Shown here: positions 45,429 to 54,240 of the stretch, piece by piece
Numbering within the stretch: the first letter of the stretch is position 1
Layout of the letters: each line of letters opens with the position of its first letter
DNA from: Calidifontimicrobium sp035325925
GTDB lineage: Bacteria; Pseudomonadota; Gammaproteobacteria; Burkholderiales; Burkholderiaceae_C
DNA: 64,000 nucleotides
Direction: 5' to 3'
Assembly: GCF_035325925.1 (NCBI RefSeq)
Contig: NZ_DAOKZA010000012.1
Location: 34,624 to 98,623 of the forward strand
The notes under the pieces: model-generated
Database searches by the model: none
What the model saw: only the letters and a program-made list of their open reading frames with translations
What the model was told of the DNA's origin: nothing
Translations under genes and position numbers: made by a program

Positions 45429-47126
45429 GTGCCTGACAAGCCCCATCCGTCCACTGCCCCGATCGGTGAGTCCGCCCAGGCCTTCGGCGCCGCGGTCGGC
45501 GAGGTCTGGAAGGCGTTCTCCGGGCTGAGCCTGCCGCAGCAGACGCTGGCGCAGCTGCAGGGCGACTACGTGAAGGAGGCTACCACCCTCTGGAACACCA
45601 CGCTCGCCCGCCTGCAGTCGGCCGACGGCGGCAAGGCGCAGGCGCTGCCCGACCGGCGCTTCGCCGCGCAGGACTGGGCCGCCAACCCGGCCGCGGCGTA
45701 TCTGGCGCAGGTGTACCTGCTCAACGCGCGCACGCTGATGCAGTTGGCCGAGGCGCTCGAGGGCGACGAGAAGACGCGCCAGCGCGTGCGCTTCGCGGTG
45801 CAGCAGTGGATCGACGCGGCGAGCCCGAGCAACTGTCTCGCGCTGAACCCCGAGGCGCAGCGCAAGGCGCTCGAGACGCGCGGCGAGAGCATCGCGCAGG
45901 GCATGCAGTTGCTGCTCAAGGACCTGCAGCAGGGCCATGTCTCGCAGACCGACACCAGCGTGTTCGAGGTCGGACGCAACGTCGCCACCACCGAGGGCGC
46001 CGTGGTGTTCGAGAACGAGCTGATCCAGCTCATCGAGTACAAGCCGCTGACCGCCAAGGTTCACGAGCGCCCGATGCTGTTCGTGCCGCCGTGCATCAAC
46101 AAGTACTACATCCTCGACCTGCAGCCCGACAACTCGCTGATCCGCTACACGGTCGAGCAGGGGCACCGCACCTTCGTCGTCAGCTGGCGCAACCCCGACG
46201 TCTCGCTCGCGCACAAGACCTGGGACGACTACATCGAGCAGGGGGCCGTCGCCGCGATCCGCACGGTGCAGGCCATCACCGGCGCGAAGACGCTCGACAC
46301 GCTGGGCTTCTGCGTCGGCGGCACGATCCTCGCCACCGCGCTGGCGGTGCTCGCCGCGCGCGGCGAGCAGCCGGCGTCGAGCCTGACGCTGCTGACCACG
46401 CTGCTCGACTTCAGCGACACCGGCATCCTCGACGTGTTCGTCGACGAGGCCAGCGTGCAGCTGCGCGAGATGACGCTCGGCGAGCGCGCACCCGGCGGGC
46501 CGAAGCTGCTGCACGGCAAGGAACTGGCCACCACGTTCAGCTTCCTGCGTCCCAACGACCTGGTGTGGAACTACGTCGTCGGCAACTACCTCAAGGGCGA
46601 GGCGCCGCCGCCGTTCGACCTGCTGTACTGGAACGGCGACAGCACCAACCTGCCCGGGCCGATGTACTGCTGGTACCTGCGCCACACCTACCTGCAGGAC
46701 GAACTGAAGCTCCCCGGCAGGCTGACGGTGTGCGGCGAAAAGCTCGACCTCGGCGCGATCCGGGCGCCGGTGTTCATCTACGCGTCGCGCGAGGACCACA
46801 TCGTGCCCTGGGAAGCCGCGTACGCCAGCACCGCGATCCTCGAGGGCGAGAAGACCTTCGTGCTCGGCGCCTCGGGCCACATCGCCGGCGTCATCAACCC
46901 GCCGGCCAAGGGCAAGCGCAGCCACTGGACGCACGACCGCCTGCCCGCCGAGGCGCACCAGTGGCTGGCCGGTGCGACCGAGCACCCCGGCAGTTGGTGG
47001 ACCCGCTGGTCCGACTGGCTGCGTCCGCACGCCGGCAAGCTGGTGCCCGCGCCGAAGGGCTACGGCGCGCGCGGCTACAAACCGATCGAGCCCGCGCCGG
47101 GCCGTTACGTCAAGCAGAAGGCCTGA
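45429..47126 (+). CDS. phaC: Class I polyhydroxyalkanoate synthase
   Basis: PhaC polymerises (R)-3-hydroxybutyryl-CoA into storage polyester on granule surfaces. The 565-residue length is typical of class I synthases. The N-terminal PhaC_N domain contains VFEVGRNVATTEGAVVFEN, and the alpha/beta-hydrolase core has the lipase-like box GFCVGG with nucleophile Cys295. The catalytic Asp lies in ASREDHIVPWEAAY and the His in LGASGHIAGV. FVVSWRNPD and DDYIEQGAV are also conserved. The start is GTG 45429 with AGGAGA 5-10 bases before it. It opens the phaC-phaA-phaB operon. Confidence 0.97.
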   Translation: MPDKPHPSTAPIGESAQAFGAAVGEVWKAFSGLSLPQQTLAQLQGDYVKEATTLWNTTLARLQSADGGKAQALPDRRFAAQDWAANPAAAYLAQVYLLNARTLMQLAEALEGDEKTRQRVRFAVQQWIDAASPSNCLALNPEAQRKALETRGESIAQGMQLLLKDLQQGHVSQTDTSVFEVGRNVATTEGAVVFENELIQLIEYKPLTAKVHERPMLFVPPCINKYYILDLQPDNSLIRYTVEQGHRTFVVSWRNPDVSLAHKTWDDYIEQGAVAAIRTVQAITGAKTLDTLGFCVGGTILATALAVLAARGEQPASSLTLLTTLLDFSDTGILDVFVDEASVQLREMTLGERAPGGPKLLHGKELATTFSFLRPNDLVWNYVVGNYLKGEAPPPFDLLYWNGDSTNLPGPMYCWYLRHTYLQDELKLPGRLTVCGEKLDLGAIRAPVFIYASREDHIVPWEAAYASTAILEGEKTFVLGASGHIAGVINPPAKGKRSHWTHDRLPAEAHQWLAGATEHPGSWWTRWSDWLRPHAGKLVPAPKGYGARGYKPIEPAPGRYVKQKA

Positions 47127-47163
47127 TTTCCGTTCCTCATTCGTTCCAACCAGGAGACCCGCC

Positions 47164-48342
47164 ATGACCGACATCGTCATCGTCGCCGCCGCCCGCACCG
47201 CCGTGGGCAAGTTCGGCGGCTCGCTCGCCAAGACCCCGGCCACCGAGCTCGGGGCGATCGTGATCCGCGAGGCCATCGCGCGCGCCCGGCTCGACCCCGC
47301 GCAGGTCGGTGAGGTCATCATGGGTCAGGTGCTGGCCGCAGGCGCCGGGCAGAACCCGGCGCGCCAGGCGATGATGAAGGCCGGCGTGCCCAAGGAGACG
47401 CCGGCGCTGACGATCAACGCCGTCTGCGGCTCGGGCCTGAAGGCCGTGATGCTCGCCGCGCAGGCGGTGGCCACCGGCGACAGCGAGATCGTCGTCGCCG
47501 GCGGCCAGGAGAACATGAGCGCCAGCCCGCACGTGCTGCTGGGCAGCCGCGACGGCCAGCGCATGGGCGACTGGAAGATGATCGACAGCATGATCGTCGA
47601 CGGCCTGTGGGACGTGTACAACCAGTACCACATGGGCATCACGGCCGAGAACGTGGCCAAGGCGCACGGCATCACGCGCGAGATGCAGGACGCGCTGGCG
47701 CTGGCCAGCCAGCAGAAGGCGGCGGCGGCGCAGGCGGCGGGGCGCTTCAAGGACGAGATCGTCGGTGTGACGATTCCGCAGAAGAAGGGCGAAGCGCTGG
47801 TGTTCGCGAGCGACGAGTACATCAACACCAAGACCAACGCCGACGCACTGGCCGGGCTTCGGCCCGCGTTCGACAAGGCGGGCAGCGTCACCGCCGGCAA
47901 CGCCAGCGGCATCAACGACGGCGCCGCGGCGGTGGTGGTGATGAGCGCGAAGAAGGCCGCCGAACTCGGGCTGAAGCCGCTGGCGCGCATCGCCAGCTAC
48001 GCCACCAGCGGTCTGGACCCGGCGACGATGGGCATGGGCCCGGTGCCGGCGTCGCGCAAGGCGCTGGCGCGCGCGGGCTGGAACGTCGGCGACGTGGACC
48101 TGTTCGAGCTCAACGAGGCATTCGCCGCGCAGGCCTGTGCGGTGAACAAGGTGCTCGAGAACGACCCGGCGAAGGTCAACGTCAACGGCGGCGCGATCGC
48201 GATCGGCCACCCGATCGGCGCCAGCGGTTGCCGCATCCTGGTGACGCTGCTGCACGAGATGCAGCGCCGCGAAGCGAAGAAGGGCCTGGCGGCGCTGTGC
48301 ATCGGCGGCGGCATGGGCGTGGCACTCGCCGTCGAGCGCTGA
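47164..48342 (+). CDS. phaA: Acetyl-CoA C-acetyltransferase (beta-ketothiolase)
   Basis: PhaA condenses two acetyl-CoA to acetoacetyl-CoA, the first step of polyhydroxybutyrate synthesis. The 392-residue protein has acyl-acceptor Cys88 in NAVCGSGLKAVMLA. NEAFAAQA and the catalytic His in GHPIGASGCRIL follow, with the second cysteine in CIGGGMGVA close to the C-terminus. All thiolase II motifs are present. AGGAGA lies 6-11 bases before ATG 47164, and the gap from phaC is only 37 bp. Confidence 0.97.
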   Translation: MTDIVIVAAARTAVGKFGGSLAKTPATELGAIVIREAIARARLDPAQVGEVIMGQVLAAGAGQNPARQAMMKAGVPKETPALTINAVCGSGLKAVMLAAQAVATGDSEIVVAGGQENMSASPHVLLGSRDGQRMGDWKMIDSMIVDGLWDVYNQYHMGITAENVAKAHGITREMQDALALASQQKAAAAQAAGRFKDEIVGVTIPQKKGEALVFASDEYINTKTNADALAGLRPAFDKAGSVTAGNASGINDGAAAVVVMSAKKAAELGLKPLARIASYATSGLDPATMGMGPVPASRKALARAGWNVGDVDLFELNEAFAAQACAVNKVLENDPAKVNVNGGAIAIGHPIGASGCRILVTLLHEMQRREAKKGLAALCIGGGMGVALAVER

Positions 48343-48427
48343 GGCACCCCGGGCGAACCCGCTTGACCACCACGCGGCCCGGCGGGACGCTCGATACGTT
48401 CATCACGGACAAACCCAGGAGAGAGCA

Positions 48428-49165
48428 ATGACACAGAAAGTGGCCTACGTCACCGGCGGCATGGGCGGCATCGGCACCGCGATCTGCCAGCGGCTGGCGA
48501 AGGATGGTTTCAAGGTGATCGCGGGCTGCGGTCCGAGCCGCGACTACGTCAAGTGGCTCGACGAGCAGAAGGCGCTGGGCTACACGTTCTACGCGTCGGT
48601 GGGCAACGTCGCCGACTGGGACTCGACGGTGGCCGCGTTCTCCAGGGCCAAGGAGGAACACGGCCCGATCGACGTGCTGGTCAACAACGCCGGCATCACG
48701 CGCGACCGCATGTTCCTGAAGATGACACGCGACGACTGGGACGCGGTGATCGACACCAACCTGAACTCGATGTTCAACGTCACCAAGCAGGTGGTCGCCG
48801 ACATGGTGGAGCGCGGCTGGGGCCGCATCATCCAGATCAGCAGCGTCAACGGCGAGAAGGGCCAGGCGGGGCAGACCAACTACAGCGCGGCCAAGGCCGG
48901 CATGCACGGCTTCACGATGGCACTGGCGCAGGAGGTGGCGGCCAAGGGCGTGACGGTCAATACCGTGAGCCCGGGCTACATCGGCACCGACATGGTGCGC
49001 GCGATCAAGCCGGAGATCCTGGAGAAGATCGTCGCCACGATCCCGGTCAAGCGGCTGGGCACGCCCGAGGAGATCGGCTCGATCGTCGCGTGGCTGGCCG
49101 GGCCCGACAGCGGATTTACCACCGGGGCCGACTTCAGCTGCAACGGCGGACTGCACATGGGATGA
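48428..49165 (+). CDS. phaB: Acetoacetyl-CoA reductase
   Basis: PhaB reduces acetoacetyl-CoA to (R)-3-hydroxybutyryl-CoA with NADPH, the monomer used by PhaC. The 245-residue short-chain dehydrogenase has AYVTGGMGGIGTAICQRL at the coenzyme site, VNNAGITRD, and the catalytic Ser/Tyr/Lys in QISSVNGEKGQAGQTNYSAA plus K. NTVSPGYIGTDMV follows. AGGAGAG precedes ATG 48428. It is the last gene of the operon, 85 bp after phaA, and is followed by hairpins. Confidence 0.97.
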   Translation: MTQKVAYVTGGMGGIGTAICQRLAKDGFKVIAGCGPSRDYVKWLDEQKALGYTFYASVGNVADWDSTVAAFSRAKEEHGPIDVLVNNAGITRDRMFLKMTRDDWDAVIDTNLNSMFNVTKQVVADMVERGWGRIIQISSVNGEKGQAGQTNYSAAKAGMHGFTMALAQEVAAKGVTVNTVSPGYIGTDMVRAIKPEILEKIVATIPVKRLGTPEEIGSIVAWLAGPDSGFTTGADFSCNGGLHMG

Positions 49166-49292
49166 ACGCGGGCGACTGAGCGTCCCTGCGGACGGTCCGT
49201 CGCCTCGCTCGCACCCGGGTGCGTCTTGCGTGCCCGGGCCGGGACGGCCGCCGAAGGCGATCATCCGTGCGGGTGCCCTGGCGGGTCCCGTC

Positions 49293-49354
49293 GCGCCCCC
49301 GGCCTGGAGGGGGCGCCCGCCTGAAGGTCGAGAGCGCCGGCACCGGCCGGCGCT
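49293..49354. terminator. Two hairpins between phaB and DUF2788 (convergent genes)
   Basis: GCGCCCCC (49293-49300) pairs with GGGGGCGC (49309-49316) around an 8-nt loop. AGCGCCGG (49333-49340) pairs with CCGGCGCT (49347-49354) around 6 nt. The second ends two bases before the stop codon of the minus-strand gene. Neither has a clear U-tract, but their place between convergent genes fits a bidirectional stop. The remaining part of this 191-bp gap shows nothing recognisable. Confidence 0.5.
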
Positions 49355-49356
49355 GT

Positions 49357-49569
49357 TCATTGCCCGCCGATGAAGTACTTGATGAGGCCCTTGGCGGCGA
49401 AGCCGAGCATGCCGAAACCCAGCACCAGCAGCAGCACGAAGGTGCCGAAACGGCCGGCCTTCGACTCGCGCGCCAGCTGCACGATGATGAACACCATGTA
49501 CAGCATGAAGGCCGTGACGCCGAAGGTCAGGCCGAACCAGGCGATCTGTTCCTCCGTGTAGCCGAACAT
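49357..49569 (-). CDS. DUF2788 small membrane protein
   Basis: A 70-residue protein with two membrane helices: residues 10-30 (AWFGLTFGVTAFMLYMVFII) and 43-62 (FVLLLVLGFGMLGFAAKGLI), joined by a short charged turn with RESKAGRFG. It matches the DUF2788 family of beta- and gammaproteobacteria. No function is known. The preceding gene on this strand (DUF2189) ends 14 bp upstream, so the two are probably co-transcribed. ATG 49569 was chosen because the family starts close to MFGYTEEQ. Confidence 0.85.
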   Translation of the reverse strand: MFGYTEEQIAWFGLTFGVTAFMLYMVFIIVQLARESKAGRFGTFVLLLVLGFGMLGFAAKGLIKYFIGGQ

Positions 49570-49583
49570 CGCGCGCGCCTCGG

Positions 49584-50387
49584 TCAGCGGGCCTCGGGCA
49601 GCTGCGAGGCGTCGACCAGGTCGCGGTAGGCGTGCCAGCTGGCGTGCGCCAGCCACGGCACGACGACCAGCAGCCCGAGCACCCCGGCGACGATCGCCGC
49701 CGCGGTCACGAGCATCAGGATCGCCGCCCACAGCGCCAGCGGCAGCGGGTTCTCGACGACGACGCGCCAGCTCGTCATCACCGCGCGCCACAGGCCGACG
49801 TCGCGGTCGAGCAGCAGCGGGATCGCGACCACCGTCGACGCGAACACCGGCGCGGCCAGCGTGCCGCCCAGCGCCAGCCAGGCGGCGAACAGCGTCGGGT
49901 CGGGCGACAGCACGACCACGCGGACGAAGTCCAGCGGATTGCGCACCGGCGCGTCGGCGAACAGCGTGATCAGCGCCGCCGAGCACAGCACCCAGCCGGT
50001 GCCGGCTGCCGCGAGCAGCACGCCGAACACCACCAGGTTGCGGTTGCGCGGCCGCCAGGCCGCCAGTGCCGTGCGCATGTCCACGCGCTCGCCGCGCTCG
50101 ACGCCGCGGCTGATCGCGTACAACCCGGTGGCCAGGATCGGCGCGAGCAGCAGGAATCCGCTGAACGCACCGGCAAGCAGCCAGAAGCGGTCGTGCGCGA
50201 GCGCGAACAGCAGCGCGCCGAACAGTGCGAGCGCGGCACCGTGGACGAACCCCGGCCCCGGGTTGCGCGCGAAGTCGCGCCAGCCGGCGGCCAGCCAGCG
50301 TCCGGTGGAGGCCAGCGTGGCCGCACGCACCGGCACCGCCGGCGAATCGGGGCGCGCAGGGCTTGTCATCGGGGGCGATGTTGCCAT
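49584..50387 (-). CDS. DUF2189 integral membrane protein
   Basis: A 267-residue protein with about six hydrophobic segments and the DUF2189 pattern. An amphipathic entry (WLAAGWRDFARNPGPGFVHG) leads into paired helices, a central GLYAISRGVERGE loop, and a final ALWAAILMLVTAAAIVAGVL segment. The family is sometimes mentioned with cytochrome c oxidase subunit-like proteins, but no function is established. Two starts are possible, ATG 50387 and ATG 50369; neither has a clear ribosome-binding site. It lies between mnmH and the DUF2788 gene on the same strand. Confidence 0.8.
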   Translation of the reverse strand: MATSPPMTSPARPDSPAVPVRAATLASTGRWLAAGWRDFARNPGPGFVHGAALALFGALLFALAHDRFWLLAGAFSGFLLLAPILATGLYAISRGVERGERVDMRTALAAWRPRNRNLVVFGVLLAAAGTGWVLCSAALITLFADAPVRNPLDFVRVVVLSPDPTLFAAWLALGGTLAAPVFASTVVAIPLLLDRDVGLWRAVMTSWRVVVENPLPLALWAAILMLVTAAAIVAGVLGLLVVVPWLAHASWHAYRDLVDASQLPEAR

Positions 50388-50425
50388 GCACCCGCGCGCG
50401 TCGCCGACGGGCGCCGCGGGGCCGG

Positions 50426-51499
50426 TCAGCGCGGGCGCAGCGACGCGGCGTGCAGCTGCGCCGCCGCGGCGGCCAGCGTGCCCGCGGCGCCGTCGCGCAG
50501 GTGCAGGCGCTGCGCATGCGCGCGCTGCACGAAGTGGCGCTGCATCGAGCGCTCGTACAGCGGGTCGTAGTGCTCGCGCATCAGCGCGCCGAACACGTCG
50601 GCCCAGCGCCCGGCGCGCGCCAGATGCTGCCAGGCGTGCACGCGCTCGCGGCCGCACAGCGGCACCAGGGCGTCGAGGCGGCGGCAGAAGTGCTCGACGT
50701 CGCTGACGAAGAACGCGTAGTCCTCGAGCAGCAGCGCGACGCGTTGCGCATCGCCCATCGCCACCTCGACGCAGCGGCCGTGGTCGCGCATGCGCGCGAC
50801 CAGCGCGTCGGGCAGCTGCAGGGCGCCGATCTTGCGGCTCTCGCTCTCGACGAACACCGGCCGCGCCGGGTCGAGCGTGCGCAGCGCCTGCCACAGCGCG
50901 GTGTCGAACCCCTTTTGCGTCGGCTGCGCGCGGCCGGGCAGGGCACCGAGCACCGAGCCGCGGTGGCGGGCCAGCGCCTCGAGGTCGAGGACCTGCGCAC
51001 CGGCACAGGCCAGCGCCTGCAACAGCCGCGTCTTGCCGCTGCCGGTGCGTCCGGTGAGCACGTGCAGGTCGAGGCGCTGCGGCAGTCGCTCGAGGTCGTC
51101 GCGCACGACGCCGCGAAAGGCCTTGTAGCCGCCGGCGAGCTGCTGCGTGCGAAAGCCGATCTGCCCGAGGAACCACGCCAGCGAGCCCGAACGCTGCCCG
51201 CCGCGCCAGCAGTAGACGAGCGGGCGCCAGTCGCGCGGCCGCCCGGCGACCCAGCGTTCGAGGTGCGCCGCGACGTTGCGCGCCACCAGCGCCGCGCCGA
51301 CCTTGCGCGCCTCGTGCGCCGAGATCTGCTGATACAGCGTGCCCACGACCCTGCGCTCGCGGTCGTCGAGCACCGGCCAGTTGACGGCGCCGGGCAGGTG
51401 GTCGGCCGCGAACTCGGCCGGCGAGCGCACGTCGATCAGCGTGTCGCAGCACGCCGCATCGTCGGCCAGCACGCGCGCCGCGATCGGTGTCACGCCCAT
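50426..51499 (-). CDS. mnmH: tRNA 2-selenouridine synthase
   Basis: MnmH (SelU, YbbB) replaces sulfur by selenium in the wobble 2-thiouridine of some tRNAs, by way of geranylated 2-thiouridine, using selenophosphate. The 357-residue protein has an N-terminal rhodanese domain with active Cys97 in LVYCWRGGQRSGSLAW, the same position as in E. coli. A P-loop domain with GRTGSGKT (150-157) follows. ATG 51499 is taken over the upstream extension because the homologous region begins at MGVTPIAARV, and the upstream gap is occupied by a repeat copy. SelD, the selenophosphate supplier, is not in this window. Confidence 0.94.
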   Translation of the reverse strand: MGVTPIAARVLADDAACCDTLIDVRSPAEFAADHLPGAVNWPVLDDRERRVVGTLYQQISAHEARKVGAALVARNVAAHLERWVAGRPRDWRPLVYCWRGGQRSGSLAWFLGQIGFRTQQLAGGYKAFRGVVRDDLERLPQRLDLHVLTGRTGSGKTRLLQALACAGAQVLDLEALARHRGSVLGALPGRAQPTQKGFDTALWQALRTLDPARPVFVESESRKIGALQLPDALVARMRDHGRCVEVAMGDAQRVALLLEDYAFFVSDVEHFCRRLDALVPLCGRERVHAWQHLARAGRWADVFGALMREHYDPLYERSMQRHFVQRAHAQRLHLRDGAAGTLAAAAAQLHAASLRPR

Positions 51500-51544
51500 C
51501 TCAGTGGCTGCCGTCGCGACGGTGGCCGCAGCGCCGAAGGACGT

Positions 51545-51622
51545 CGGGCGAGCGCCGCGGACCCGGCTCGACCGGTCCGCAGGCGGTGCTGCTCGAGGGG
51601 AGGGCACCGCGGGCGTTGCGCA
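51545..51622 (-). repeat. Intergenic GC-rich repeat, copy C (reverse orientation)
   Basis: Third copy, inverted relative to copies A and B. It shares the 15-base run GCCGCGGACCCGGCT and then CCGGTCCGC with the complement of copy B. The hairpin CGGACC(C)GG-CTCGA-CCGGTCCG spans 51558-51579, again with one bulged C. It lies between glnD and mnmH, which are transcribed on the minus strand, filling their 129-bp gap. Confidence 0.65.
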
Positions 51623-51628
51623 GGTCGT

Positions 51629-54235
51629 TCATGCCACCGGGGCGACGGCGTCGAGCAGCTCGCTCTCGATCTGCAGCTGTGCCTTGGGCTGCTGCAGCTC
51701 GGGGCCGTCGACGAGAAACGTGTCCTCGACGCGCTCGCCCAGCGTCGTCACCTTGGCCAGCTGCAGGTTGACGTGGTGGCGCGCCAGCACGCGGGCGATG
51801 CCGTAGAGCAACCCGGAGCGGTCGCTGGTGCTGATCGACAGCAGCCAGCGCTGCGCGCGTTCGTCGGGGCGCAGCGACACGCGCGGCGTCACCGGGAAAG
51901 AGCGCACGCGGCGCGACACGCGCCCGCGGCTGGGTTCGGGCAGCGGCGCGTCGCTGGACAGCGCACGCTCGAGCTGGGTCTCGACCAAGGCCGTCAGGTC
52001 GCGGTAGCTGCTGCCGTGGGGTGGCTCCATGCGCGGGTGCACGACCTGGAACGTGTCGAGCGCGTAGCCGGTGCGCGTGGTGTGGATCTTCGCGTCCTGG
52101 ATGTTGAACCCGGCGCCGTCGAAGTAGCCGCAGATGCGCGCGAAGAGGTCGCGGCGGTCGGGGGCGTAGACCAGCACCTGCAGACCTTCGCCGACCGACG
52201 ACGGACGCGCGCGAACCACCGGCTGGTCGGTGTCGACGTGGCGCCTGAGCACGCGCGCGTGCCACGCGATGTCGGGCGCGTCGTGGCGCGCGAAGTAGCT
52301 GACCTCGAGCGTTCGCCACAGCCGCTCCTCGGTGCCGGGCAGCTGCGACGCCAGCGCCAGCATCGACCGTGCCTCGGCCTTGCGCGCCTCGATCTCGGCG
52401 TCCAGGTTCGGCCGCGCGCCGCCGAGGGCGCGCAGCGCCAGGCGGTACAGGTCCTCGAGCAGCTTGCCCTTCCACGCGTTCCACACCTTCGGGCTGGTGC
52501 CGCGGATGTCGGCCACCGTCAGCAGGTACAGCGCCGTGAGCGTGCGCTGGTCGCCCACCGAGCGTGCGAACGCGGCGATCACCTCGGGGTCCGACAGGTC
52601 CTCCTTCTGCGCGATGCGCGACATCGTCAGGTGGTGGCGCACCAGGAACTCGACCAGCCGCGCGTCGTCGCCGCCGATGCCGTGGTCGCGGCAGAAGCGC
52701 CGCACCTCGCGCGCGCCGAGCTCGGAGTGGTCGCCGCCGCGGCCCTTGGCGACGTCGTGGAACAGCGCGGCGATGTACAACAGCCAGGGCTTGTCCCACT
52801 GCAGCGCGAGCTGCGAGCAAAACGGGTACTCGTGCGCGTGCTCGGGGATGAAGAAGCGGCGCATGTTGCGCACGACCATCAGGATGTGCTGGTCCACCGT
52901 GTAGACGTGGAACAGGTCGTGCTGCATCTGCCCGACGATGCGGCGGAACACCCACAGGTAGCGCCCGAGCACCGAGGTCTGGTTCATCAGCCGCAGCACG
53001 TGGGTCTGTCCCTGCTCCTGCCGCAGCATCTGCATGAAGGTCGCGCGGTTGACCGGGTCGCGGCGGAACGTCGCGTCCATGCGGTCGCGCGCGTTGTACA
53101 GCGCGCGCAGCGTGCGCGCCGACAGCCCCTGGATGCCGGGGCTGCGCTGGAAGGCGAGGAAGGTCTGCAGGATCGCGTGCGGGTCGCGCTCGTAGAGGTC
53201 GTCGCTGGCGACCTCGAGCATGCCGGCCCGGTCGAGGAAGCGCGGGTCGTCGAGCGGACGCATCGGCGCGGCCTCCGACCGGTTGACGCGCTCCTCGATG
53301 TTGAGCATCAGGATCTGGTTGAGCTGCGCCACCGCCTTGGCCGCCCAGTAGTAGCGGCGCATCAGCACCTCGCCGGCGCGCTGCGTGCGCGTCGCGACGA
53401 GGCCGAAGCTCGCAGCCACCGCGGTCTGCAGGTCGAACACCAGCCGGTCCTCGCGCCGGCCGGCCACCAGGTGCAGCCGCGCGCGGATCAGCTTGAGCAG
53501 GCCCTCGTTGCGCCGCAACTGCTTGGCCTCGAACGGCGTGACCAGCCCGTTGGCGGCCAGCTCGCCCCAGCTGCGGCCCAGGCCGGCGGCGCGTGCGACC
53601 CAGATGACCACCTGCAGGTCGCGCAGCCCGCCGGGGCTCTCCTTGCAGTTGGGCTCGAGCGCGTAGGGCGTGTCCTCGTACTTGACGTGGCGCTGGCGCA
53701 TCTCGAGCGTCTTCGCGCGCAGGAACGCGCGGGCGTCGATCGAGGCGTCGTGCGCGCGGCGGAACGTGGCGAACACGCGCCGCGAGCCGCACACGCGGCG
53801 CGACTCGAGCAGCGCCGTGCACACCGTGACGTCGCGCGTGCTCTCGGCCAGGCACTCGGCCACCGTGCGCACCGACGAGCCGATCTCGAGCCCGATGTCC
53901 CAGCACGCGGTGATGAAGGCCTCGATCGCGGCGCGCCCGGTGTCGGTGGCGCCGTCGCCGTCGAGCAGCACCAGCACGTCGACGTCGGAGTACGGGTACA
54001 GCTCGCCGCGCCCGTAGCCGCCGGCGGCCACCAGCGCCGCGCCGGGGGGCATGCCGCAGCGCTGCCACAGCAGCGTCAGCGTCGCGTCGACGTGGCGCGC
54101 CAGCGCGCGCAGCAGTGCACTGGCCGCCGGCGCGCTGGCGCGCGCGCCGCCGAAGCGCTCGAGCAGCGCGGACTTGCCGTCGCGGAACTGCTGCCGCAGG
54201 GCGCCGACGCCCGACGCGTCGGACGGCGACCCCAT
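51629..54235 (-). CDS. glnD: Bifunctional [protein-PII] uridylyltransferase / uridylyl-removing enzyme
   Basis: GlnD senses glutamine and adds or removes UMP on PII proteins, controlling nitrogen assimilation. The 868-residue protein has the nucleotidyltransferase motif AAGGYGRGELYPYSDVDVLV near residue 80, a GlnD-type helical region, and an HD domain with LFHDVAKGRGGDHSELG near 490. Two ACT domains form the C-terminal 180 residues (the last opening with LLSISTSDRSGLLYGIARVL). The start ATG 54235 lies 5 bp after the map stop. It is probably expressed as a map-glnD unit. Confidence 0.96.
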   Translation of the reverse strand: MGSPSDASGVGALRQQFRDGKSALLERFGGARASAPAASALLRALARHVDATLTLLWQRCGMPPGAALVAAGGYGRGELYPYSDVDVLVLLDGDGATDTGRAAIEAFITACWDIGLEIGSSVRTVAECLAESTRDVTVCTALLESRRVCGSRRVFATFRRAHDASIDARAFLRAKTLEMRQRHVKYEDTPYALEPNCKESPGGLRDLQVVIWVARAAGLGRSWGELAANGLVTPFEAKQLRRNEGLLKLIRARLHLVAGRREDRLVFDLQTAVAASFGLVATRTQRAGEVLMRRYYWAAKAVAQLNQILMLNIEERVNRSEAAPMRPLDDPRFLDRAGMLEVASDDLYERDPHAILQTFLAFQRSPGIQGLSARTLRALYNARDRMDATFRRDPVNRATFMQMLRQEQGQTHVLRLMNQTSVLGRYLWVFRRIVGQMQHDLFHVYTVDQHILMVVRNMRRFFIPEHAHEYPFCSQLALQWDKPWLLYIAALFHDVAKGRGGDHSELGAREVRRFCRDHGIGGDDARLVEFLVRHHLTMSRIAQKEDLSDPEVIAAFARSVGDQRTLTALYLLTVADIRGTSPKVWNAWKGKLLEDLYRLALRALGGARPNLDAEIEARKAEARSMLALASQLPGTEERLWRTLEVSYFARHDAPDIAWHARVLRRHVDTDQPVVRARPSSVGEGLQVLVYAPDRRDLFARICGYFDGAGFNIQDAKIHTTRTGYALDTFQVVHPRMEPPHGSSYRDLTALVETQLERALSSDAPLPEPSRGRVSRRVRSFPVTPRVSLRPDERAQRWLLSISTSDRSGLLYGIARVLARHHVNLQLAKVTTLGERVEDTFLVDGPELQQPKAQLQIESELLDAVAPVA

Positions 54236-54240
54236 CTCGT

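Noticed and set aside
49166..49292. Further repeat copy or small gene after phaB
   Set aside because: Alignment with copies A-C fails beyond a GGGGGCGC tract; no supported frame.
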